From Gilliamella sp. App6-5 (GTDB lineage Bacteria > Pseudomonadota > Gammaproteobacteria > Enterobacterales > Orbaceae): 52,800 nt of DNA. The translations under genes and the position numbers were made by a program. This document shows positions 1 to 11,286 of the stretch, one piece after another. The stretch lies in assembly GCF_001690525.1 (NCBI RefSeq), contig NZ_LZGT01000003.1, positions 1-52,800 of the forward strand. The letters run 5' to 3'. The first letter of the stretch is position 1. Each line of letters begins with the position of its first letter. The notes beneath the pieces are model-generated. The model was not told the DNA's origin and searched no databases. It was given only the letters and a program-made list of their open reading frames with translations.

Positions 1-124
1 TATTTTTGTTACGTTTTTTTAAGCTATTTTTTAATTTATTTAATAAAATCCAAATTAAAAATCCTATTTATGGTTTAAATAAAAAAATAAACCCCGAATT
101 ATATCGAGGTTTGTCATCAATCTG

Positions 125-151
125 AGACCAATATAAAAGTATTGGTCTTTT
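125..151. terminator. Hairpin with T tract upstream of mukF
   Basis: AGACCAAT (125-132) pairs perfectly with ATTGGTCT (141-148) around an 8-base loop and is followed by TTT. It probably ends transcription of a gene left of the window. A weaker hairpin lies just before it (89-96 with 105-112, one mismatch); on the minus strand that one is followed by a T-rich run. No gene is visible between 1 and 349. Confidence 0.5.
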
Positions 152-235
152 CAGATTATCTTATTTTTTATTATCATACCGTTAAAAGACAATGTAAGTT
201 GAATAATATAGTTTTCGCGCTTTCATCGAATTCCA

Positions 236-265
236 TTACAAATTTACTCTATATTGTTATATAAT
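236..265 (+). promoter_or_regulatory. Candidate sigma-70 promoter for mukFEB
   Basis: TTACAA (236-241) and a perfect TATAAT (260-265) are 18 bases apart, about 85 bases upstream of the mukF ATG. The -35 is poor. In such AT-rich DNA this remains a guess from motif and position. Confidence 0.35.
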
Positions 266-349
266 TGATGGCATTTTTATTGATACCGCACGGAGATAAA
301 ACCTCTGAGGTATGTTTCGATTTTGTTCTCCTTGAATTAAGGATTCTTT

Positions 350-1672
350 ATGATTGATTTTTCCCAATCAGTGCCAGAATTGGTTGCTTGGGCAAAAAAA
401 AATGATTTTTCGATCTCATTACCAGTTGAACGGCTTGCTTTTTTATTAGCAATAGCGGTATTAAATAGTGAACGGTTTGATGGTGAAATGACGGAATCTG
501 AATTAGTTGATGCCTTCCGCCATGTGTCGCAAATTTTCGAACAGAGTGAAGAAACGATAACGGTTAGAGCGAACAATGCGATAAATGATCTCGTTCGCCA
601 ACGTTTTATTACTCGATTTACGAGTGAAATGACTGATGGGTTTTCTATCTATCGTTTGACGCCATTGGGAATAGGTATTACTGATTATTATATTCGTCAG
701 CGAGAGTTTTCCACCTTACGTTTATCTCTTCAACTTTCTATTGTTGCACAAGAGTTAAAACGTGCTGCCGATGCTGCGCTTGAAGGCGGTGATGATCTGC
801 ATTGGCATCGAAATGTTTTTGCGCCGTTAAAATATTCCGTTGCTGAGATTTTTGACAGTATTGATATCACGCAACGTGTTATGGATGAGCAGCAGGCAGA
901 TGTGAAGCAAAACATTTCAGCCTTATTAAGCCAAGATTGGCAAGCAGCAATTAGCAGTTGTGAAGGTTTACTCACCGAAACATCGCAGACCTTGCGTGAG
1001 TTACAAGATACTTTAGCTGCTGCAGGGGATAAGCTACAAGCTAGTCTTCTTTTGATCCAAGATGCAATATTGGACAATCCTGATCTTGATAAGATTAACA
1101 ATGTGATTATAGATTTACAGGGCAAACTTGACCGGATTATTGGTTGGGGGCAAAAGGCGATAGATCTTTGGATAGGTTATGATCGCCACGTGCATAAGTT
1201 TATTCGTACCGCAATTGATTTAGATAAGAATCGCGTTTTTTCGCAGCGTTTACGTAAATCAATTCAAAATTACTTTGATTTGCCTTGGTCACTGACTTTT
1301 GCTAATGCTGATCGTTTGCTTGATATGCGTGATGAAGAATTAGTCTTACACGAAGCAGAGGTAACTGGCGAATTACCATCAGAGCTCGAATTTGAAATGA
1401 TTGAAGAAATCCAAGAGCATATTATTGCGCATATTGAACAAAATCTACTGATCTTTAAGCAAGAAAATAAACCTCTTGATATCAGTATTGCCATTCGCAG
1501 TTATTTAGCGCAGTTCCCACGCGAACAACATTTTGATATTGCAAGGTTATTTATCGATCAAGCTATTCGTTTAGGTATTGCCGAAGACGATTTGCTAGGT
1601 ATCCCTGCCGAATGGAAACTGATTAACGATTATGGAGCTAAGGTACAAGCACATGTCATCAACAAATACTAA
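350..1672 (+). CDS. mukF: MukF, kleisin subunit of the MukBEF condensin
   Basis: MukF bridges the MukB ATPase heads and, with MukE, forms the SMC-like complex that folds and segregates the chromosome. The 440 residues equal the length of E. coli MukF, and the sequence reads as a full-length member: an N-terminal winged-helix dimerisation region, a helical middle, and a C-terminal winged-helix that contacts the MukB head. The ATG has AAGGA at 339-343, seven bases upstream. It is the first gene of mukF-mukE-mukB, overlapping the start of mukE by 20 bases. In E. coli a tRNA methyltransferase gene (cmoM) precedes mukF; none is seen in the 349 bases available here. Confidence 0.97.
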   Translation: MIDFSQSVPELVAWAKKNDFSISLPVERLAFLLAIAVLNSERFDGEMTESELVDAFRHVSQIFEQSEETITVRANNAINDLVRQRFITRFTSEMTDGFSIYRLTPLGIGITDYYIRQREFSTLRLSLQLSIVAQELKRAADAALEGGDDLHWHRNVFAPLKYSVAEIFDSIDITQRVMDEQQADVKQNISALLSQDWQAAISSCEGLLTETSQTLRELQDTLAAAGDKLQASLLLIQDAILDNPDLDKINNVIIDLQGKLDRIIGWGQKAIDLWIGYDRHVHKFIRTAIDLDKNRVFSQRLRKSIQNYFDLPWSLTFANADRLLDMRDEELVLHEAEVTGELPSELEFEMIEEIQEHIIAHIEQNLLIFKQENKPLDISIAIRSYLAQFPREQHFDIARLFIDQAIRLGIAEDDLLGIPAEWKLINDYGAKVQAHVINKY

Positions 1673-2447
1673 AAATTTAGAAATAGAATCAACCGCCCAG
1701 CACCTTGATAAAGTTATGGGGCGTATTGCAGCCAGTTCTCAAGCATCAATCGATAAATATATGCCTGTAAAATTGGCGCAGGCGATTGCTAATCCAATTT
1801 TTCCAGAACTTGATAGCTTACTACGATCAGGGCGGCATATTGGTATTGATGAGCTTGATCATCATGCCTTTCTAATGGATTTCCAACTTGAGCTTGAGCA
1901 ATTTTATCAACGTTATAATGTTGAATTGATTCGAGCGCCAGAAGGCTTTTTCTACTTGCGTCCACGCTCTACAACATTAATTCCTCGTTCAGTATTATCG
2001 GAACTTGATATGCTTGTTGGTAAAGTACTTTGTTATCTATATTTAAGTCCGGAACGATTGGCTCATGAAGGCATTTTTACCTTACAAGAGTTATTTGATG
2101 AGCTGATTTCGTTAGCTGATGAAAATAAATTACTAAAATTAGTCAACCAGCGTTCAACCGGTTCAGATTTAGATCGCCAAAAACTCTTTGATAAAGTAAA
2201 AACAGCCTTAAATCGCTTACGTCGGTTAGGCATGATTTTTTTTATTGTGGGTAATGATAGCAATCGTTTTCGCATTAACGAAGCTATCTTCCGTTTTGGG
2301 GCAGATGTACGTAGTAGCGATGATGCGCAAGAAGCGCAATTGCGCTTAATCCGAGATGGTGAAGCAATTAAAATTGAATCATCACTGACTTTAGATAATG
2401 ATAACAGCGAAGAACAAGATGAAGACGTTAATGAGGAGACAGAATAA
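1653..2447 (+). CDS. mukE: MukE, condensin accessory subunit
   Basis: MukE binds MukF and regulates MukB head engagement and DNA loading. The start is set at the ATG at 1653 (encoding MSSTNTK), which matches the E. coli N-terminus and has AAGG nine bases upstream; an in-frame TTG at 1632 would extend it by seven residues with no family support. At 264 residues it is longer than E. coli MukE (about 234). The extra length is a stretch near residues 8-30 before the conserved [19 protein letters not shown] block. The core [20 protein letters not shown] and [19 protein letters not shown] is strongly conserved. The tail is acidic. The stop is two bases before the mukB ATG, indicating translational coupling. 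Confidence 0.96.
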   Translation: MSSTNTKNLEIESTAQHLDKVMGRIAASSQASIDKYMPVKLAQAIANPIFPELDSLLRSGRHIGIDELDHHAFLMDFQLELEQFYQRYNVELIRAPEGFFYLRPRSTTLIPRSVLSELDMLVGKVLCYLYLSPERLAHEGIFTLQELFDELISLADENKLLKLVNQRSTGSDLDRQKLFDKVKTALNRLRRLGMIFFIVGNDSNRFRINEAIFRFGADVRSSDDAQEAQLRLIRDGEAIKIESSLTLDNDNSEEQDEDVNEETE

Positions 2448-2449
2448 AC

Positions 2450-5400
2450 ATGATTGGACACGGTAAATTTCACTCATTAACGTTAATTAACTGGAATGGT
2501 TTTTTTGCGCGAACTTTTGAGCTAGACCAATTAGTCACAACGCTATCGGGTGGTAATGGGGCTGGTAAATCAACCACAATGGCAGCATTTGTAACCGCAT
2601 TAATTCCTGACTTAACCTTATTACACTTTAGAAATACAACGGAAGCCGGGGCGACTTCAGGTTCACGAGACAAAGGCTTGCATGGTAAATTAAAACCGGG
2701 TGTTTGTTATTCTATGCTTAATGTGATTAATTCTCGTAACCAACGTATTATTTGTGGTGTCCGCTTACAACAAGTTGCAGGTCGCGATAAAAAAGTCGAT
2801 ATCAAACCATTCTTATTGCAAGGTTTACCTATTGGTATAAGTCCAACAGAATTGGTAACAGAACGACTCAATGACAAACAAGCTCGCATTTTATCGTTAC
2901 TAGAGCTAAAAGATAAAGTTGAATTGATGGATGGTATTATCTTCAAACAATTTAACTCGATTACTGATTATCATTCAGTTATGTTTGATTTTGGCATTTT
3001 ACCAAAACGCTTACGTTCACCATCAGATAGAAGTAAATATTACCGATTGATCGAAGCCTCACTTTATGGCGGTATCTCAAGTGCTATTACACGTTCACTA
3101 CGCGACTATTTATTACCTGAAAATGGTGGGGTGCGTAAAGCTTTCCAAGATATGGAAGCGGCACTGCGTGAAAACCGAATGACATTAGAAGCGATTCGAG
3201 TTACACAATCCGATCGGGATTTATTCAAACATCTTATTACTGAATCGACCAATTATGTCGCGGCCGATTATATGCGTCATGCTAACGAACGCCGAGTGCA
3301 TATTGAATCGGTACTTGGCTTGCGTCGTGATATGTTTAAAACGCAAGATCAGCTTATTAGTAATCAATACCGCCAAGTAGAAACGGCGAAAGAACTTAAA
3401 GAGTATCAAGAAGCGCAAAGCGATTTGGAAACTGATTTACAAGCCGCTAATGATCACCTCAATTTAGCACAAACAGCGCTACGCCAACAAGAAAAAATCG
3501 ACCGCTATCAAGCAGATTTAGATGACTTAAATTTAAAGCTTGAAGAACAAAACGAAGTGGTACTTGAAGCGAATGAACAGTACCAAGTTTATCGCGATCA
3601 GGTTAACGAAACAGAGCAAGAAGTCGATGAAATCAAAACACAGTTGGCGGATTATCAGCAAGCACTTGATGTTCAACAAACACGAGCAATTCAATACCAA
3701 CAGGCTTTACAGGCTTTAAAAAATGCGCAGTCATTATGTCAGCTACCAAAACTAGATATTAGCAATATCGAAGATCACTTTGCCGTGTTTGATGAAAAGC
3801 AAAAAGAGATCACCGAACAAGTTCTTGAACTTGAACAAAAATTAAGTGTATCTGATGCAGCCATTAATCAATTTGATCGAGCTTATCAATTGGTGATTAA
3901 ATTAGTTGGTGATGTGACACGTAGTGATGCCTTTGTTGCAGCGAAAGAAGCATTAAGAAAATGGCCATCACAATGTTATCAAGCTGAACAAGCGGAACAT
4001 TTACAGCTACAACTTGATGAACTAGAACAACGCTTTTTTGAGCAAAAAGAAGCAGAATCATTACTAACACAGTTTTGTAAACGTATTGGACGACAAATTA
4101 ATTATGATGAGCTTGACGAATTAAAACAAGAGATCGAATCCCAACTAGATGAGAATGCGGAGCGGGCTAACGAATCAAGCGAAAAGCGTATTGAATTTAG
4201 GCAAGAACTTGAACAGATTCAATCGAAAATTACTGATTATCACCAAAAAGCACCATTATGGTTAAAAGCCCAAGATGCGTTAATTGCTTTGCAAGAACAA
4301 ACCGGTGAAATGTTTAATAACAGTCAAGCCGTGACTCAACATATGCAAAAGCTGCTTGAAAGAGAGCGAATATTAGTTACTGAACGAGATCAAATTAGCT
4401 TTAGACGTAATCAATTAGATGTCCAAATTGAGCAACTTAACCAACCTAGTGGTGTTGATGATGGTCGTTTATCTGCATTGTCTGAACGCTTCAACGGTGT
4501 ATTACTTTCTGAAATTTATGAAGACGTAACCATTGATGATGCGCCTTACTTTTCAGCGCTCTATGGTCCAGCAAGGCAAGCTATCGTTGTACCAGACTTA
4601 TCATTAGTTAAACAGCAATTAGAAAGTCTTACCGCAAGTGATGAAGATTATCCAGAAGATATCTACTTTATTGAAGGTGATCCTTCATCATTTGATGATA
4701 GCGTTTTTGATTGCGAAGAGATGAATAAATCTGTACTAGTCAAAACAGGCGATCGCCAATGGCGATTTTCAAGTTTTCCAAGTGTACCACTATTTGGTCG
4801 AGCAGCGCGTGAAGTTCATCTTGAAAAACTATCGGTTGAACGTGATGAATTACATGAACGTTATGCAACAATTTCATTTGATTTACAAAAATTACAACGC
4901 ATTGAGCAAAATGTTGGACAGTTTATAGGTCAATATCTTGCGGTTGCTTTTGATATCGACCCTGAAGCGGAAGCGCAAAAATTAGCGACAAGACGCACCG
5001 AAATTGAACGTCAATTATCATCTCAAGAAAGCATTGATCAACAAAACCAACAACAAGTTATTAATTGCAAAGAGCAATTAGCTACCGTTAATAAGCTTGT
5101 TGCTCAGATGCACTTGCTTGCAGATGAAGATTTAGCAGATCGGGTTGATGAATTACGTGAGCAATTAGCTGAAGCGCAAGAATCTGCGCAGTATGTTAGT
5201 CGTAATCGCAATACTGTTTCAGAACTTGAACCGATTGTGGCACTATTACAAAGTGATCCTGAACAAAATGAATCGCTTCGTGAACATTACAACATGGTTA
5301 AAGCACAGCAACAAGCGATTCGCCAACAAGTTTTTGCGTTAACTGAAGTCATACAACGCCGAGCTCACTTTAGTTATGAAGATTCGGCTGGCATGTTGAG

Positions 5401-6868
5401 TGAAAATAGTGATTTAAATGAAAAATTGCGGTCTCGATTAGAAGTGGTTGAAGCGCAAAGAGCTGAAGCGCGTAGTCAGATGCAACAGTATCAAGATAAA
5501 TACAATCAATATAACCAAACGTTTGCCTCGCTTAAAAGTGCATTTGAAACTAAGCGTGATATGTTGCATGAACTACAAAAAGAGATCGAACAAATTGGCG
5601 TAAAAGCGGACGCGATCACAGAAGAACGAGCGCGATTGCGCCGTGATGAAATCCATCAAAAATTAAATAATAACCGTCAACATTGTACATCGCTTGAAAA
5701 ACAACTGATTATGTGTGAAAGCGAAATGACACAGATGCAAAAACGCTTAACTCAAACACTGCGTGATTATAAACAACTTCGTGAACAGGTAGTACAAGCG
5801 AAAGCAGGATGGTGTTTAGTATTAAGGTTGGTTAAAGAAAATAGTGTTGAACGTCGACTACATCGCCGAGAACTGGCTTACTTAAGTGCTGATGAGCTAC
5901 GTTCTATGTCGGATAAGGCATTGGGTTCGTTACGCTTGGCAGTTAATGACAATGAACATCTACGGGATGTTTTAAGATTATCAGAAGATCCAAAACGTCC
6001 AGAACGTAAAATTCAATTCTATATCGCAGTTTATGCACATTTACGCGAACGAATTCGCCAAGATATTGTGAAAACAGATGACCCTATTGAAGCGATCGAA
6101 CAGATGGAAATTGAATTGTCACGTTTAACGGAAGAACTCACATCACGTGAACAGCAGCTGGCAATTAGTTCAAAGAGTGTGTCCAATATTATCCGTAAAA
6201 CCATACAGCGAGAGCAAAATCGTATACGTATGCTTAACCAAGGCTTACAAGCGGTAGCATTCGGTCAAGTCAATGGCGTACGCTTAAATGTTAGTGTTCG
6301 AGAAGCACACTCTACTCTGTTATCAGCATTAGCTGATGAGCAAAACGAACATCAAGATCTATTTAGTAATAATCGTATTACATTTTCAGAAGCTTTAGCT
6401 AAACTTTATCAACGTTTAAACCCACATATTGATATGGGACAAAAAGCGGCACAAAATATTGGTGAAGAACTGCTTGATTATCGGAATTATCTTGAAATGG
6501 ATGTTGAAGTGAACCGTGGTGCGGATGGTTGGTTACGTGCTGAAAGTGGTGCGCTATCAACCGGTGAGGCAATTGGTACGGGTATGTCAATTTTACTCAT
6601 GGTTATTCAAAGTTGGGAAGAAGAATCCAAACGACTACGTAATAAAGATATTTTACCATGCCGTTTATTATTCTTGGACGAAGCCGCTCGACTAGATGCC
6701 AAATCCATTGCAACTCTATTTGAGCTTTGCGAACGGCTAGAAATGCAATTAATCATTGCCGCTCCAGAAAACATCAGCCCAGAAAAAGGCACAACGTATA
6801 AACTTGTACGTAAAGTGATGAACAACCAAGAGCATGTGCATGTGGTTGGTTTAAAGGGCTTCGCTTAA
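2450..6868 (+). CDS. mukB: MukB, SMC-like condensin ATPase
   Basis: MukB is the SMC-type motor of MukBEF. The N-terminal head has Walker A GGNGAGKS at residues 34-41. Long coiled coils flank a hinge near residues 650-780, with conserved [19 protein letters not shown]. The C-terminal head carries the signature [10 protein letters not shown] near residue 1368 and Walker [14 protein letters not shown] with Asp1410-Glu1411. The protein is 1472 residues against 1486 in E. coli and stops at HVVGLKGFA, so it lacks the short variable tail that follows this point in E. coli. It is the last gene of the operon. An imperfect hairpin at 6873-6895 follows the stop but has no T tract. Confidence 0.98.
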   Translation: MIGHGKFHSLTLINWNGFFARTFELDQLVTTLSGGNGAGKSTTMAAFVTALIPDLTLLHFRNTTEAGATSGSRDKGLHGKLKPGVCYSMLNVINSRNQRIICGVRLQQVAGRDKKVDIKPFLLQGLPIGISPTELVTERLNDKQARILSLLELKDKVELMDGIIFKQFNSITDYHSVMFDFGILPKRLRSPSDRSKYYRLIEASLYGGISSAITRSLRDYLLPENGGVRKAFQDMEAALRENRMTLEAIRVTQSDRDLFKHLITESTNYVAADYMRHANERRVHIESVLGLRRDMFKTQDQLISNQYRQVETAKELKEYQEAQSDLETDLQAANDHLNLAQTALRQQEKIDRYQADLDDLNLKLEEQNEVVLEANEQYQVYRDQVNETEQEVDEIKTQLADYQQALDVQQTRAIQYQQALQALKNAQSLCQLPKLDISNIEDHFAVFDEKQKEITEQVLELEQKLSVSDAAINQFDRAYQLVIKLVGDVTRSDAFVAAKEALRKWPSQCYQAEQAEHLQLQLDELEQRFFEQKEAESLLTQFCKRIGRQINYDELDELKQEIESQLDENAERANESSEKRIEFRQELEQIQSKITDYHQKAPLWLKAQDALIALQEQTGEMFNNSQAVTQHMQKLLERERILVTERDQISFRRNQLDVQIEQLNQPSGVDDGRLSALSERFNGVLLSEIYEDVTIDDAPYFSALYGPARQAIVVPDLSLVKQQLESLTASDEDYPEDIYFIEGDPSSFDDSVFDCEEMNKSVLVKTGDRQWRFSSFPSVPLFGRAAREVHLEKLSVERDELHERYATISFDLQKLQRIEQNVGQFIGQYLAVAFDIDPEAEAQKLATRRTEIERQLSSQESIDQQNQQQVINCKEQLATVNKLVAQMHLLADEDLADRVDELREQLAEAQESAQYVSRNRNTVSELEPIVALLQSDPEQNESLREHYNMVKAQQQAIRQQVFALTEVIQRRAHFSYEDSAGMLSENSDLNEKLRSRLEVVEAQRAEARSQMQQYQDKYNQYNQTFASLKSAFETKRDMLHELQKEIEQIGVKADAITEERARLRRDEIHQKLNNNRQHCTSLEKQLIMCESEMTQMQKRLTQTLRDYKQLREQVVQAKAGWCLVLRLVKENSVERRLHRRELAYLSADELRSMSDKALGSLRLAVNDNEHLRDVLRLSEDPKRPERKIQFYIAVYAHLRERIRQDIVKTDDPIEAIEQMEIELSRLTEELTSREQQLAISSKSVSNIIRKTIQREQNRIRMLNQGLQAVAFGQVNGVRLNVSVREAHSTLLSALADEQNEHQDLFSNNRITFSEALAKLYQRLNPHIDMGQKAAQNIGEELLDYRNYLEMDVEVNRGADGWLRAESGALSTGEAIGTGMSILLMVIQSWEEESKRLRNKDILPCRLLFLDEAARLDAKSIATLFELCERLEMQLIIAAPENISPEKGTTYKLVRKVMNNQEHVHVVGLKGFA

Positions 6869-7292
6869 TTTGTTTTGTCGACATTGTCGGCAAAACATTG
6901 GCGTATTTTGTAAAAAAGTTTCAGGTAACTATACGTTTTAGTATAAAAATATGGTTATAAGCTCAATAGCAATATGAGGTATTGAGCCAAATTAAGCCAT
7001 TTTATAAAGGCGTACTCTGTCTAATCTTTGCTAGGAGCACTTCCACCATCAAATAAAAACAGCAGTCCTTGCCTCTTAGCATGGCAGTTTGAGTATCTTA
7101 TTAATGGGTGAATTTTTCTTGCCATAATAATTTTAGTTATATAGTTTCGTATAACTAACCATATAACTAAAAATTTTGGTTGTAAATGCATCTTACTGAT
7201 ACTTAATGGGCAATAAAATAGACTTTAAGGCTTGTTATTACTGGGTTTTGTGTGCTTTGTAGGGTTTAAAAGAATGTTACTGTTTATTGATT
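6869..7292. other. Intergenic gap between convergent mukB and tRNA-Leu
   Basis: I recognise no gene in these 424 bases. They contain the hairpin at 6873-6895 and a perfect 9-base inverted repeat, TTAGTTATA (7133-7141) with TATAACTAA (7150-7158), followed by another copy of ATAACTAA. A slightly GC-richer patch at about 6995-7100 stands out from the AT-rich surroundings but shows no convincing ORF. Confidence 0.4.
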
Positions 7293-7378
7293 TGGTGCCG
7301 TGGGCGGGACTTGAACCCGCATGCTCTTAGAGCACTACCCCCTCAAGATAGCGTGTCTACCAATTTCACCACCACGGC
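7293..7378 (-). tRNA. leuU: tRNA-Leu, anticodon GAG
   Basis: On the minus strand a full class II tRNA folds: acceptor GCCGTGG pairs with CCACGGC, the D-arm is AATTGGTAGAC, and the T-arm is GCGGG TTCAAGT CCCGC. The anticodon stem CTATC/GGTAG encloses the loop TTGAGGG, giving anticodon GAG (reads CUU/CUC Leu). The long variable arm is typical of Leu, and the CCA end is encoded (7293-7295). It lies seven bases after secG on the same strand. E. coli has the same secG-leuU order, so the two are probably co-transcribed. Confidence 0.97.
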
Positions 7379-7385
7379 GCCGTTT

Positions 7386-7760
7386 TTATTCAGGAATATC
7401 CGATGTTGGATTTTGTTGTGTCGGTTGAGCAATAGGTGCTGTAGTTTGCTCTGCTCCACCTTCATTTTGCTGCGCCGTTGCTGGTACGCTATCTTCAATG
7501 TTATCAAATTCATGATTTGAAGCGGCATGAGGCTTACTACCTAAATTCGACAATAGAATGCTAATGACAAAAAACAAAATACCTAATAACGTTGTTGTAC
7601 GAGTCAAAAAGTTACCACTTCCTGAAGAACCAAACAAAGTTGCTGACGCGCCTGAGCCGAAAGAAGAACCCATATCTGCGCCTTTACCTCGCTGAATCAA
7701 AACTAAAACGATAATCACCAAAGCGATGATCAAATAACTTATAATTAGAAGTTCGTACAT
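7386..7760 (-). CDS. secG: SecG, protein translocase subunit
   Basis: SecG is the small SecYEG translocon subunit that assists SecA-driven export. Two membrane segments are visible (about residues 3-23 and 52-72), separated by the conserved loop QRGKGADMGSSFGSGASATL and FGSSGSGNFLTR. The tail is Gln/Pro/Thr-rich and ends in PTSDIPE, as in E. coli. It has 124 residues against 110 in E. coli, the difference lying in the tail. The ATG at 7760 is preceded by AGGT. It is followed directly by tRNA-Leu. Confidence 0.96.
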   Translation of the reverse strand: MYELLIISYLIIALVIIVLVLIQRGKGADMGSSFGSGASATLFGSSGSGNFLTRTTTLLGILFFVISILLSNLGSKPHAASNHEFDNIEDSVPATAQQNEGGAEQTTAPIAQPTQQNPTSDIPE

Positions 7761-7957
7761 TTCAACCTGTCAATTTTATATGTTATACAACAGAATCTAT
7801 TGGTGCGGAATATTAGCGAAAGACAGCCCAACAAGCAAGTAAAATTTCATGGATTATCGGTTTATTTTGAAAAATATCTCTTTTAATCAATCAAAAACTG
7901 TCAATTTTTAAACTAAAATAAGCACCATCATTATCTATCACCTTAATTGTAAGGTCA

Positions 7958-9440
7958 TTATTCCTTACATACTGCATGTAATTGCTGTTCTTTTCCCCAT
8001 ACTTGAATTTGCCCTATCCAAGCATCAATAGCATATCTGTTAGAAAGCTCTGGGTGTAGATGTGCTTGCGGAAACACATCAGATGAAAAAAACCAATAAT
8101 ATTTGTGAGACCACCTTGAGTTTGGATAGTTAATATCATCTGCCATTCCCCATTCACTTAGTAATCCTTGATTAATTGCACGTGTAAAGAGATCCCAAGT
8201 CAAAGGGTTTTCTATCCATGTCGCTGATGCATTTGGTGAATTAGACATTTCAGCCCTAGTGGGTAGATTTTGTTCACCATGACAAGCGACTTTTGCTTGT
8301 TCAAAAGAATAAAGAACTTCACCTTGAGGCACAACCCAAGTTTTGGTTGGATTAAATGTATAAGTATGTACGATGTTTTGATTAGGTTTAAATTTTGCTG
8401 ATATTGTCACTGAGCCATTAGGTTTACTGTTTAGGAAAACCATGCCATTTTTATCTACAGTCACACTACCTGTTGGTGTTGCATTTACAGAATAAGTCCA
8501 ATCTGTTTGGGCGCCAGTCATAAGTAATTGAAACTGAGCACCAGGAAAACCTGTTGTTGGGAACTTCGGATTGGCAGATGCATAAAATCCATTGATAGGG
8601 TCAAAAACACTATGATCGTATCCACCGCCACAAAGTGAATCTCTATATTCAGTGCCAGGCTTATTCCAACCTTTACTACCACGATTAGGATCAATTACAG
8701 AACTATCAATATTCTCATAACCTATAAGTGCACAATCTGTTTTTCCATTTTGGGTAAAATGATAAGGACTCCCCCAAGTTTGATTATTATTGACGATCAT
8801 TTGGTTTGGTTTAGCAAAACAGATCGCTGAATCAGTATTAATTTGATAAATTTTGGTTAAATGAGATGATTCACTATCTTTTGGAACGCCATATTCTGAA
8901 TGGACTTGCACATCTGAAAGGGTAATGGCTAACTTAAGTGGCATTTGAAACCCGCTACCGCAACCAATGGCTTTATTATATTGTGATTTTTCAATTTCTT
9001 GCTCAGCATTATCAAACCATTTAAAGTTGATTGAACCAAAAGAAAAAGTACCTTGTTCAGAAGTTTTACCTTTATCGCCATCTTCATCGTAATAGTTTTT
9101 GGTCGGTGATAATTTAAGTTCATCGATTGTCGGTATTTTGATAATAAAATCATTAAGAGTTAAGTTTTTATCAAAGAAAGTAGGAATATTATTTAATTGT
9201 TCGCTATAAAAGGTATCTCTGACGGTAAACCCTAAGTTATTTTCAGAAAAATTTGAAATAAAAATCGGTGCATTCCCTTTAATCGAGTTTGCAGTTACTG
9301 TCGACAACGTAGCTGAAGCTGAGAATGAAAAAAGGTAAGAGATAAAGAAAAGTGTCGAAGTAACGATATTTTTGTTTAATTTATAACCTGTTTGCTGTTT
9401 GCTGTTTGCTGTTTGCTGTTTGCTGTTTGCTGTTTGTCAT
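7958..9440 (-). CDS. Secreted Ig-like/lectin-like surface protein, frame-broken by a 7-base repeat (phase OFF)
   Basis: I do not recognise this as a named gene. From a strong ribosome site (AAAGGAG, 9447-9453) and ATG (9440), translation enters seven CAAACAG units and stops after 23 codons. In another frame the sequence continues as GYKLNKNIV, a hydrophobic stretch and SASAT: a good signal peptide. It then stays open for some 450 more residues. Six or nine repeats would join the two (491 or 498 residues). The product has an Ig-like stretch around 8350-8530 (GSVTVDKNG, GSVTISA). Its C-terminal module has an LPTRAE box, EWG, a YYW pair and a final Cys, and resembles the end of the protein at 14282-15363. 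Without repeat slippage only an internal TTG (9307) inside the signal peptide could start it. Surface adhesion is an inference. Confidence 0.75.
9388..9436. repeat. Heptanucleotide tandem repeat, 7 perfect units
   Basis: The unit is CTGTTTG on the plus strand (CAAACAG on the coding minus strand), repeated seven times without error over 49 bases. It begins one base after the ATG of the secreted-protein gene. Seven is not a multiple of three, so each gain or loss of a unit changes the reading frame. The downstream frame is open only when the unit count is a multiple of three. Confidence 0.98.
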
Positions 9441-9605
9441 TATAAACTCCTTTATTTAATTGGTCAATTTAACCCTTTGTTTTTTTATTATTATTTTGAA
9501 TATGTTATAGTTAACAGCATATAACTGTTTAGCAGTATAGTATATTTCATTATTTTGTTAGAACCGCTTTTTTGTAAAGTTTTTTAAATATGAAATATTA
9601 GCTAG

Positions 9606-9642
9606 CTCGCACCAATAGCGAGGGCACAATAATCAATTGTGC
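9606..9642. promoter_or_regulatory. Two tandem hairpins upstream of thiI
   Basis: CTCGC (9606-9610) pairs with GCGAG (9618-9622), and two bases later GCACAAT (9624-9630) pairs with ATTGTGC (9636-9642). They end 56 bases before the thiI ATG, in a 258-base gap between divergent genes. Neither has a T tract, so they are not obvious terminators. Their role is unknown. Confidence 0.3.
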
Positions 9643-9698
9643 GTTCTTATCTAAAAAGCAGTATAATGTTGCCATTTTTATTATGGTAAGCTCTATTT

Positions 9699-11147
9699 AT
9701 GAAATTTATTGTTAAACTTTTTCCTGAAATAACTATCAAAAGTGATTCTGTTCGTTTGCGTTTTATTAAAATATTAACCAGTAATATCCGTAATATTTTA
9801 AAACATCATATTGAAGATGTTGCAGTTATTCGTCATTGGGACTTTATTGAAGTTCGTCCAAAAATTGAAAATAGTGAAAAGCAGATACTTGAGCTATTAA
9901 CTCGGATCCCCGGCATTCATCATATTTTAGCTGTCGATGAACTCACTTTTGCTGATATGCATGATATTTTTGAAAAAGTATTAGATTATTATGCACCATT
10001 GATTGAAAACAAAACATTTTGTGTACGGGTTAAACGTCGTGGTAAACATGAATTTACTTCAATTGATGTGGAGCGTTATGTTGGTGGTGGGCTTAATCAA
10101 TACGTATCTTCGGCTAAGGTTAAATTAACCCACCCAGAAATCACGGTTAATCTTGAAATCGATAAAGACAAGTTACTACTGGTAAAAAGCCGACATGCAG
10201 GTATTGGTGGTTTTCCAACTGGTACGCAAGAAGATGTTCTTTCGCTTATATCGGGTGGATTTGACTCGGGAGTATCAAGTTATATGTTAATTAGGCGCGG
10301 TAGCCGAGTACATTATTGTTTCTTTAATCTTGGCGGCAAAACTCACGAGATCGGTGTTAAACAGATGGCACATTATTTATGGGAGCGTTTTGGCAGTTCA
10401 CATAAAGTGCGTTTTATAGCTATTGATTTTTCTGATGTTGTTGGTGAAATTCTGGAAAAAATTGACGATGGGCAAATGGGAGTGATCTTAAAACGAATGA
10501 TGATTCGTGCAGCATCAAAAATTGCGCAACGTTATAAAGTAGAAGCACTTGTTACTGGCGAAGCATTAGGTCAAGTATCGAGTCAAACGTTGACTAACTT
10601 ACGGTTAATTGATAATGCTAGTGATACATTAATTCTACGCCCTCTTATCACGCATGATAAAGAAACGATTATCAATCTTGCACGCCAAATTGGAACGGAA
10701 GATATCGCTAAAACAATGCCTGAGTTTTGTGGTGTGATATCTAAAAAACCAACGGTTAAAGCCGTAAAAGAAAAAATTGAAGCAGAAGAATTAAATTTCG
10801 ATTTCACAATTTTAGATAAAGCTGTTGCCGAAGCTGAAAACATTGATATACGTGAGATTGCAAAACAATCTGACACAAAGATTACTCAAGTCGAAACTGT
10901 TACAGCACTGAGTGCAGATCATGTGGTTATTGATATTCGTTCTCCAGAAGAGCAAGAAGATAATCCACTTGTATTGAATGATATTCAAATCAAGCATATT
11001 CCATTTTACAAATTGGCAACGCAATTTGGAAATTTGGATCAATCAAATCAATATTTACTCTATTGTGAACGCGGCGTAATGAGCAAGTTACAAGCACTTT
11101 ATTTAATTGACCAAGGGTTTAATAATGTAAAAATATTTTCTATATAA
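9699..11147 (+). CDS. thiI: ThiI, tRNA 4-thiouridine synthase / thiamine thiazole sulfur transferase
   Basis: ThiI transfers sulfur to U8 of tRNA and supplies sulfur for the thiamine thiazole. The 482 residues match E. coli exactly. In order there are a ferredoxin-like/THUMP region (about 1-165), a PP-loop ATPase with SGGFDS at residues 185-190, and a C-terminal rhodanese domain. The catalytic Cys456 lies in CERGVMS, and the partner Cys344 is in EFCGV. With the rhodanese domain intact, both functions should be possible. It stands alone, divergent from the phase-variable gene to its left. Confidence 0.97.
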   Translation: MKFIVKLFPEITIKSDSVRLRFIKILTSNIRNILKHHIEDVAVIRHWDFIEVRPKIENSEKQILELLTRIPGIHHILAVDELTFADMHDIFEKVLDYYAPLIENKTFCVRVKRRGKHEFTSIDVERYVGGGLNQYVSSAKVKLTHPEITVNLEIDKDKLLLVKSRHAGIGGFPTGTQEDVLSLISGGFDSGVSSYMLIRRGSRVHYCFFNLGGKTHEIGVKQMAHYLWERFGSSHKVRFIAIDFSDVVGEILEKIDDGQMGVILKRMMIRAASKIAQRYKVEALVTGEALGQVSSQTLTNLRLIDNASDTLILRPLITHDKETIINLARQIGTEDIAKTMPEFCGVISKKPTVKAVKEKIEAEELNFDFTILDKAVAEAENIDIREIAKQSDTKITQVETVTALSADHVVIDIRSPEEQEDNPLVLNDIQIKHIPFYKLATQFGNLDQSNQYLLYCERGVMSKLQALYLIDQGFNNVKIFSI

Positions 11148-11286
11148 ATTTTAACAATAATTTACTATATTATTCTTATTTTTTACATATATAATGAATT
11201 CTTAAACAAAAACTATATTTGTGATTAATATAAAAATAAATATCAATATCAAGAATGAATTCGATATAGATAAAAAGAGGAATGTA

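Noticed and set aside
6869-7292. Possible attachment-site or integrated element next to tRNA-Leu
   Set aside because: No integrase and no repeat of the tRNA end; the neighbouring secG-leuU order is ancestral, so there is no sign of insertion.
9305-9307. Internal TTG as true start of the first surface protein
   Set aside because: It falls inside or just after the signal peptide, has no ribosome site, and would give an unexported protein, whereas the ATG at 9440 has a strong site.
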